Source: an uncultured Methanomicrobiales archaeon (GTDB lineage: Archaea > Thermoplasmatota > Thermoplasmata > Methanomassiliicoccales > Methanomethylophilaceae). Taken from it: 6,294 nucleotides of DNA. Numbering within the stretch: the first letter of the stretch is position 1; every line of letters begins with the position of its first letter. A model generated the notes under the pieces. The model saw nothing but the letters and a program-made list of their open reading frames with translations. It did no database searches and was not told where the DNA came from. The DNA lies in the NCBI GenBank assembly GCA_946528255.1, contig CAMMYR010000042.1, positions 1 to 6,294 of the forward strand, read 5' to 3'. This document shows, in pieces, positions 1 through 3,667 of the stretch. The position numbers and the translations under genes were made by a program.

Positions 1-299
1 TCGTCGGTAAGAGGCTCGGTACCGTTCTCGGTCCCCGCGGAAAGATGCCCAAGCCGATCGCACCCGGTGCGGACCCGGCCCCGGTCATCGACAACCTCCG
101 CAAGTCTGTGACCATCAGGACGAAAGACAGGAAGACCTTCCACGCACCCGTTGGATCGGTCGAGATGAGCGCCGAGCAGATCGCCGAGAACGTCGATCTG
201 ATCATGAAGCGTGTTGAGGGACACCTCGAGAAGGGAAAACACAACATCGCTTCCGCATACGTCAAGACCACCATGGGTCCTGCGGAGAAGCTAATGTAA
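1..299 (+). CDS. rpl1: Large-subunit ribosomal protein L1 (uL1), 3' part only
   Basis: This is the C-terminal part of ribosomal protein L1, which binds 23S rRNA at the mobile L1 stalk and helps deacylated tRNA leave the E site. The 5' end lies outside the window. The frame is open from base 3 and reads VGKRLGTVLGPRGKMPKP, the signature segment of L1, so the true start is upstream and the ATG at 45 is an internal methionine. The rest (APVIDNL, then VEMSAEQIAENVDLIM and a TTMGP motif near the end) fits the C-terminal RNA-binding domain. The stop TAA at 297-299 overlaps the Shine-Dalgarno of the L10 gene, so the two are probably co-transcribed and translationally coupled. Archaeal L1 is known to repress its own operon by binding the mRNA; that site would be outside this window. 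Confidence 0.96.
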   Translation, partial: VGKRLGTVLGPRGKMPKPIAPGADPAPVIDNLRKSVTIRTKDRKTFHAPVGSVEMSAEQIAENVDLIMKRVEGHLEKGKHNIASAYVKTTMGPAEKLM

Positions 300-304
300 G
301 GAGG
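298..304 (+). promoter_or_regulatory. Strong Shine-Dalgarno of the L10 gene
   Basis: AAGGAGG (followed by T) lies seven bases upstream of the ATG at 312 and overlaps the TAA stop of L1. It is a near-perfect complement to the 3' end of 16S rRNA. It fixes the L10 start and suggests coupling between L1 termination and L10 initiation. Confidence 0.85.
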
Positions 305-311
305 TTCAAAG

Positions 312-1316
312 ATGGCACACGTCGCAGCTTGGAAGAAGGACATGGTGAAAGAGCTGGTACAGGATATGCGCGAGGCGCCCGTTGTCGCTGTTGTCGACAT
401 GTCGAGCATCCCCGGTCAGCAGATCCAGTCCATGAGGGCGGGACTCAGGGCCCACGCCAAACTCAAGATGACCAAGAACAACCTCATGATCCTGGCCATC
501 GAGGAGGCGGCGAAGGACAAGCCCGGACTCGACGCACTCAAGGACGCGGTGCACGGACAGTGCGCGATCGTCACGACGGACATCAACCCCTTCAAGCTCT
601 ACAAGAAGCTCGAGGCCACGATGACCGCAGCCCCCGCAAAGGAGGGGCAGCTCGCGCCCTACGACATCGTCGTACCCAAGGGACCGACCCCGTTCGGACC
701 CGGCCCTATCATCGGTGAACTTCAGAAGATAGGCCTTCCCGCCGCTATCGAGGGCGGGAAGATCGCAGTCAAGAAGGACACGACTCTCGTCAAAGAGGGC
801 GAGCCCATCCCCGGGCCCGTCGCCGCGATGCTCCCTAAGCTGGAGATCCTCCCCATGGTCGTTGGACTGGACGTCAGGTCCGTCTACGAGGATGGGGTCG
901 TCTACGGCAAGGACGTCCTCGATGTCCCCGATGACTACTACGCATCAATGTTCGCTACGGCCGCATACAACGCCCTGGCACTCGGTGTCGAGATCGCCTT
1001 CCCCACGAAGGAGACCATCACCCCGCTGATCGCCAAGGCATTCAGGCAGACGCTCAATCTGTCTGTCGAGGCCGCGATACCCACCACAGAAAACATAGAC
1101 ATCCTCATCTCGAAGGCTAACGCGCAGATGCTGTCCCTCGCTTCCGCGAGCGGATACACCAGCGACGCCATAGCCGCCAGCCTGAGCAGCGCCGCAGCAG
1201 CGGCGCCCGCTGCAGCAGCCACACCCGCGGCCGCTGCCGCCGCCCCGGCCGAGGAGGAAGAGGAAGAGGTCAGCGAGGAAGAAGCCGCCGCCGGCCTCAG
1301 CGCTTTATTCGGTTAA
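312..1316 (+). CDS. rpl10: Large-subunit ribosomal protein L10 / acidic stalk protein P0 (uL10)
   Basis: This 334-residue protein is the base of the ribosomal stalk. It binds 23S rRNA and L11 and carries several L12/P1 dimers that recruit the translation GTPases. The N-terminal rRNA-binding domain is visible in VAVVDMSSIPGQQIQSMR and the following KMTKNNLM. The archaeal/eukaryotic insertion domain follows (about residues 110-200, with PTPFGPGPIIGEL), then helices that hold L12 (about 225-285), an Ala/Pro-rich hinge, and an acidic tail with the P-protein ending [13 protein letters not shown]. Length is normal for archaeal P0, which is longer than bacterial L10. The start follows AAGGAGG. The gene sits between L1 and L12 in the usual archaeal order. 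Its C-terminal 15 residues ([15 protein letters not shown]) are identical to those of L12 next door; in this family the tail binds elongation factor 2. Confidence 0.97.
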   Translation: MAHVAAWKKDMVKELVQDMREAPVVAVVDMSSIPGQQIQSMRAGLRAHAKLKMTKNNLMILAIEEAAKDKPGLDALKDAVHGQCAIVTTDINPFKLYKKLEATMTAAPAKEGQLAPYDIVVPKGPTPFGPGPIIGELQKIGLPAAIEGGKIAVKKDTTLVKEGEPIPGPVAAMLPKLEILPMVVGLDVRSVYEDGVVYGKDVLDVPDDYYASMFATAAYNALALGVEIAFPTKETITPLIAKAFRQTLNLSVEAAIPTTENIDILISKANAQMLSLASASGYTSDAIAASLSSAAAAAPAAAATPAAAAAAPAEEEEEEVSEEEAAAGLSALFG

Positions 1317-1322
1317 ACAATA

Positions 1323-1328
1323 GGAGTT
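1323..1328 (+). promoter_or_regulatory. Shine-Dalgarno deciding the L12 start
   Basis: GGAGTT is spaced about seven bases from the ATG at 1336. An in-frame TTG at 1327 would fall inside this element, so the ATG is the likely start. The 19-base gap after the L10 stop contains this site and no visible terminator. Confidence 0.7.
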
Positions 1329-1335
1329 GAGAAAA

Positions 1336-1650
1336 ATGGAGTATATCTACAGCGCAATGGTGCTCTACTCTGCAGGCAAGGACATCACCGAGGATGGAAT
1401 CAAAGCCGTCCTCACCGCCGCCGGAGTCGACGCCGACGCCGCAAAGATCAAAGCACTGGTCGCATCCCTCGAGGGAGTCAACATCGAGGAGGCTATCGCA
1501 AGCGCAGCCGTCGCCGCGCCTGCCGCAGCCGCCGCTCCCGCCGCCGCTGGCGGTGCCGCAGCTGCCCCCGCAGCCGCTGCCGCCGAGCCCGAGGAGGAGA
1601 CCGTCAGCGAGGAAGAGGCCGCAGCCGGTCTCTCCGCTCTGTTCGGATGA
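1336..1650 (+). CDS. rpl12: Large-subunit ribosomal protein L12 / acidic stalk protein P1
   Basis: This 104-residue protein is the archaeal P1-type L12. It forms dimers on L10 and reaches out to bind translation factors. The N-terminal dimerisation domain starts [17 protein letters not shown], followed by helices through about residue 58. Then comes a low-complexity Ala/Pro/Gly hinge (about 59-87) and the acidic tail [19 protein letters not shown]. Length and layout are typical of the family and unlike bacterial L7/L12, which has a globular C-terminal domain. It is the last gene of the L1-L10-L12 cluster, 19 bases after L10. The start ATG was chosen because homologues begin MEYIYA-like and because the Shine-Dalgarno is correctly spaced from it. 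Confidence 0.96.
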   Translation: MEYIYSAMVLYSAGKDITEDGIKAVLTAAGVDADAAKIKALVASLEGVNIEEAIASAAVAAPAAAAAPAAAGGAAAAPAAAAAEPEEETVSEEEAAAGLSALFG

Positions 1651-1670
1651 ACCGAAGGTTCGCCTGAACA
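1641..1670 (+). other. Overlapping short inverted repeats around the L12 stop codon
   Basis: Three short, mutually exclusive hairpins can be drawn: TTCGG (1642-1646) with CCGAA (1652-1656), GAACC (1649-1653) with GGTTC (1657-1661), and GTTC (1658-1661) with GAAC (1666-1669). No T-run follows, so this is not a convincing archaeal terminator. It may mark the 3' end of the ribosomal transcript or be a processing site. The stems are only 4-5 bp and could be chance. Confidence 0.25.
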
Positions 1671-1677
1671 CCCCCAA

Positions 1678-1686
1678 ACCCTTTAC
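1678..1686 (+). promoter_or_regulatory. Possible weak TATA-like element for the RHH gene
   Basis: CCCTTTACC lies about 30 bases before the ATG at 1715. No Shine-Dalgarno stands before that ATG. If this element is a TATA box, transcription would start within a few bases of the ATG, giving a leaderless or nearly leaderless mRNA. The match to a TATA consensus is poor, and read-through from the ribosomal operon is equally possible. Confidence 0.25.
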
Positions 1687-1714
1687 CCTTCCAATCATTT
1701 CTGAGAACGATAAC

Positions 1715-2011
1715 ATGTCGGAGCAGAGAGTCACCGTCAGGCTTGAGAGCGATACGCTGGCACTCCTCCAATCCCTGGTCGATGACGGCACCTTCCCCAC
1801 CCTGGCCGATGCCGTCGTGACGGCGGTCGACGACCTCATAGAGGCGCATCTCACCCCCGAGAGGGCGGATCAGGTCCTGTCGGACCCCAGCGGCGTCCCG
1901 TACATCGACATAGACGCCATCACCGTCGGCGGAGCCGGGATCACCGCGGAGGAGATCCGCGACAGCGTCTCCGCCTATGTGGAGCAGCACAGGGGGCTCC
2001 GATTTGGGTGA
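1715..2011 (+). CDS. Ribbon-helix-helix (CopG-type) DNA-binding protein, CdrS-like by position
   Basis: This 98-residue protein starts with a ribbon-helix-helix fold. The strand RVTVRLES (residues 5-12) is followed by helix TLALLQSLVDDGTF, a turn at PTLADA, and helix AVVTAVDDLIEAHL (to about residue 47). RHH proteins bind DNA as dimers through the N-terminal strand. The segment after residue 47 (DIDAITVGGAGI and a predicted helix TAEEIRDSVSAYVEQ) is not recognised. The gene overlaps the following FtsZ-like gene. In haloarchaea the small RHH regulator CdrS lies directly upstream of ftsZ2 and controls division genes; the order here is the same and the RHH sequence, including the GxFP turn, is of that style. 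That it controls its neighbour is inference. No Shine-Dalgarno precedes the ATG; the frame is open upstream to 1394, but that part is only a shadow of L12. Confidence 0.8.
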   Translation: MSEQRVTVRLESDTLALLQSLVDDGTFPTLADAVVTAVDDLIEAHLTPERADQVLSDPSGVPYIDIDAITVGGAGITAEEIRDSVSAYVEQHRGLRFG

Positions 2012-3533
2012 TGTGGTCTTCGTCGTCTGCGGAGGCGGCGCGACGGCCATATTCGAGAACGCCGAGGACAGGTACAGCCTGCCGGCCGTGGTCATCAATT
2101 CCAACGAGCGCAGCGAGGTGGAGCTGGAAGGCGGCCCTGTCGAGGCCCACTGGGACCAATACATCGCCTACGGCGTCGCCGCGAGCAACTCCGACAAGCT
2201 CGAGGATGTGCTCTCCGGATACCGCGTGGCGGTCATCTTCGGGATGCTCGGGGGCGGAACCGCCACCGGGATGCTGCCGGCCCTTATAGAATGTGCCAGA
2301 TCCTGCGGGTGCAAGGTCGTTTCCATCGCCGGGATCCCCATGGTCTTCGAGGAGTTCAGGAGGCCCAGGGCGCTTGCCGCCCTGCCCGAGATAGTCGCCC
2401 GCTCGGACAGGACCCTGATCCTGGATATGGAGGCCTCGAACCGTCTTGCCGATGTCGTGCTGAGGAACGCCCTCGTGGTGTTCTCCCGCACAGTCGCGTT
2501 CGCCGTGGACAACCTGGTCAGGCTGCTGGAGGGCCCGTTCTTCAGCACCTTCTCCCAGAAGGCCTACACCTTCTCCTACGTCTCCGGCATGGATCCCGCC
2601 GATGCCGTATCCAGGGCCATGGATTCCACCCTGTTCGAGACCGACCCCCTGGAGGGCAAGCTCATAATCCTCATAGGGTCCGGATACGGGCTGGCACAGA
2701 AGGAGCAGATAAGGGACGAGGTCGTATCCCGCAGCGGGATACTGCCGGAGATAATCAACAGGGACGATGCCGAGGACTCCAAGGTCCTGGTCTACGCGTC
2801 CGTGGTGCTCCGATCGCTTCTTCTCCCAGGATTTGCCGTACTTGATGATCTTCGACGCATCGCCGAAGACGCCCATGATGGTGTTGTACTCGTACTTGGT
2901 CGGGATCGAACGGCCCATCATGCGCCTGAACATGATGGTGGTCGTCTCCCTCCTGTTTTCCGGATACTCTATCGCATCCAGCAGATCGCCGAAGAAGTCG
3001 AACATGAGGGATTTCTCATGGGAGTCTGCAGGCTCGGGGCGCCTGGGGACGTCCTCGGCCATGAAGAACTCGTACATCACGGTGTGGGCGGCGTGGGACA
3101 GGTTCATCACCGGGTACTCGTCGCATGTGGGTATGTGGATGAGTACATCGCACATGTTGATCTCCGGCTGGTACAATCCGGTGTCCTCCCTGCCGAAGAC
3201 CACGGCGATCTTCTCCGGATATCCCCGGGTGGCTATGGCGAAGTCCCTCACGGAGACCGGGACCCTGGAGAAGTTGCGGTCGCCTTGGGTGGTTATGCCG
3301 CTGGTGCCGGCCACCAGGAAGCAGCCGTCGACGGCCTGCTCCAGGGTATCTACGATATGGACGTCATCCAGGATGGCTGAGCCGTGCTTGGCCCTCCTGT
3401 ACGCATCGTCGCCCAGCTCGCAGGGGCTGACGAGATAGAGCTCGTGCAGCCCGAAGTTCGCCATGGATCTGGCTATCGCTCCAACATTGCCCTCGTACTT
3501 GGGCCCGACGACCACGATGCGTATCTCGGTCAT
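1941..3533 (-). CDS. trmJ: SpoU/TrmJ-type tRNA 2'-O-methyltransferase (recognisable part 2814-3533; no stop until 1941)
   Basis: The first 240 residues are a SPOUT-class, SAM-dependent RNA 2'-O-methyltransferase of the TrmJ family, which in archaea modifies position 32 of tRNA. All three SpoU motifs are present: motif 1 NVGAIARSMANFG (16-28), motif 2 VVFGREDTGL (111-120), and motif 3 IPTCDEYPVMNLSHA (134-148), the parts that form the trefoil knot and cofactor site. A C-terminal helical extension follows (about 175-240), ending near KYGKSWEKK. About 240-250 residues is usual for the family. Beyond residue 240 the frame stays open to 1941 only because it is the exact reverse complement, in register, of the FtsZ-like reading frame; that extension is not protein-like. 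The natural stop near 2814 is missing. The start ATG is at 3531-3533, and the protein begins MTEIRIVVVGP as expected for the first beta strand. Confidence 0.85.
   Translation of the reverse strand: MTEIRIVVVGPKYEGNVGAIARSMANFGLHELYLVSPCELGDDAYRRAKHGSAILDDVHIVDTLEQAVDGCFLVAGTSGITTQGDRNFSRVPVSVRDFAIATRGYPEKIAVVFGREDTGLYQPEINMCDVLIHIPTCDEYPVMNLSHAAHTVMYEFFMAEDVPRRPEPADSHEKSLMFDFFGDLLDAIEYPENRRETTTIMFRRMMGRSIPTKYEYNTIMGVFGDASKIIKYGKSWEKKRSEHHGRVDQDLGVLGIVPVDYLRQYPAAGYDLVPYLLLLCQPVSGPYEDYELALQGVGLEQGGIHGPGYGIGGIHAGDVGEGVGLLGEGAEERALQQPDQVVHGERDCAGEHHEGVPQHDIGKTVRGLHIQDQGPVRAGDYLGQGGKRPGPPELLEDHGDPGDGNDLAPAGSGTFYKGRQHPGGGSAPEHPEDDRHAVSGEHILELVGVARGDAVGDVLVPVGLDRAAFQLHLAALVGIDDHGRQAVPVLGVLEYGRRAASADDEDHITQIGAPCAAPHRRRRCRGSPPR
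1977..3380 (+). CDS. Divergent FtsZ/tubulin-superfamily protein (recognisable part to about 2810; no stop until 3380)
   Basis: Residues about 11-278 resemble FtsZ, the GTPase that forms the division ring. Visible elements are beta-1 with a T1-like loop (VVFVVCGGGA, 14-22), a T2-like VVINSN (38-43), the tubulin signature as GGGTATG (92-98, usually GGGTGTG), and FEEFRRPRALAAL (124-136, matching FtsZ FEGRRR). Later comes KVLVYASVVL (269-278), the last C-domain strand. Where FtsZ has the T7 catalytic loop NxDFADV, this protein reads GPFFSTFSQKAYT (186-198), with no Asp. The T3 region is also shortened. It is therefore probably a non-canonical paralogue, perhaps unable to hydrolyse GTP at a self-interface. 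The start is uncertain: ATG 1977 has no Shine-Dalgarno, whereas TTG 2004 follows AGGGGG (1991-1996), and GTG 2013 is also possible. After about 2810 the frame continues antisense through the tRNA methyltransferase gene, so the native C-terminus is probably missing. Confidence 0.72.
   Translation: MWSSTGGSDLGDVVFVVCGGGATAIFENAEDRYSLPAVVINSNERSEVELEGGPVEAHWDQYIAYGVAASNSDKLEDVLSGYRVAVIFGMLGGGTATGMLPALIECARSCGCKVVSIAGIPMVFEEFRRPRALAALPEIVARSDRTLILDMEASNRLADVVLRNALVVFSRTVAFAVDNLVRLLEGPFFSTFSQKAYTFSYVSGMDPADAVSRAMDSTLFETDPLEGKLIILIGSGYGLAQKEQIRDEVVSRSGILPEIINRDDAEDSKVLVYASVVLRSLLLPGFAVLDDLRRIAEDAHDGVVLVLGRDRTAHHAPEHDGGRLPPVFRILYRIQQIAEEVEHEGFLMGVCRLGAPGDVLGHEELVHHGVGGVGQVHHRVLVACGYVDEYIAHVDLRLVQSGVLPAEDHGDLLRISPGGYGEVPHGDRDPGEVAVALGGYAAGAGHQEAAVDGLLQGIYDMDVIQDG
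2800..2830. other. Convergent gene junction lacking both stop codons
   Basis: Here the last recognisable FtsZ-like strand (ending near 2810) meets the last recognisable TrmJ residues (ending near 2814). A complete tail-to-tail pair should show a stop in each frame; there is none. The two frames share codon boundaries, so each antisense extension contains a stop only where the other gene uses TTA, CTA or TCA codons, which are rare in these GC-rich genes. A single missing base here would give the + frame a TGA at 2843-2845 and the - frame a stop at 2755-2757. A larger deletion of both 3' ends would also explain it. Confidence 0.6.
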
Positions 3534-3554
3534 ACGCGGTCTATCGGGGCGGTA

Positions 3555-3564
3555 CGCTTAACGG
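3555..3564 (-). promoter_or_regulatory. Possible TATA-like element for the tRNA methyltransferase gene
   Basis: On the - strand the only AT-rich patch upstream of the methyltransferase ATG is around GTTAAGC, centred about 26 bases before the start codon. That spacing suits a leaderless archaeal transcript, and no Shine-Dalgarno is seen. The sequence match is weak. Confidence 0.25.
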
Positions 3565-3611
3565 TATCGGTCGGGGCCGCCTCACGGCCATTATGCGGGT
3601 TCCATGAATCC

Positions 3612-3620
3612 TTTTATATT
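3612..3620 (+). promoter_or_regulatory. TATA box of the first surface-protein gene
   Basis: TTTTATATT is a good archaeal TATA box and stands out in GC-rich surroundings. Transcription should start about 25 bases downstream, near 3641-3645. The 134-base gap between the divergent methyltransferase and surface-protein starts also holds a small inverted repeat, GGCCG (3575-3579) with CGGCC (3585-3589), and no visible gene. Confidence 0.75.
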
Positions 3621-3626
3621 AAGGAG

Positions 3627-3639
3627 CCACTCAGAGTGG
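3627..3639. promoter_or_regulatory. Palindrome between TATA box and expected transcription start
   Basis: CCACTCAGAGTGG is a perfect 6-bp inverted repeat around a single central base, starting seven bases after the TATA box. This is where archaeal repressors often bind to block RNA polymerase recruitment. It could be an operator; no matching palindrome lies at the same place before the paralogue at 5982. Confidence 0.35.
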
Positions 3640-3667
3640 TGTCTTTGCATCGATGACAGGCGATAAT

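Noticed and set aside
1327..1335. TTG start for L12 giving three extra residues
   Set aside because: The TTG lies inside the Shine-Dalgarno, and L12 homologues start at the MEYIY methionine.
1297..1854. Long - strand open frame opposite the L12 and RHH genes
   Set aside because: The product is Ser/Gly/Cys-rich low complexity caused by the antisense of GC-rich alanine codons, typical of a shadow frame.
3384..3656. Open + strand frame of 90 codons between the FtsZ-like and surface genes
   Set aside because: It is mostly antisense to the start of the tRNA methyltransferase gene, and its product has no recognisable features.
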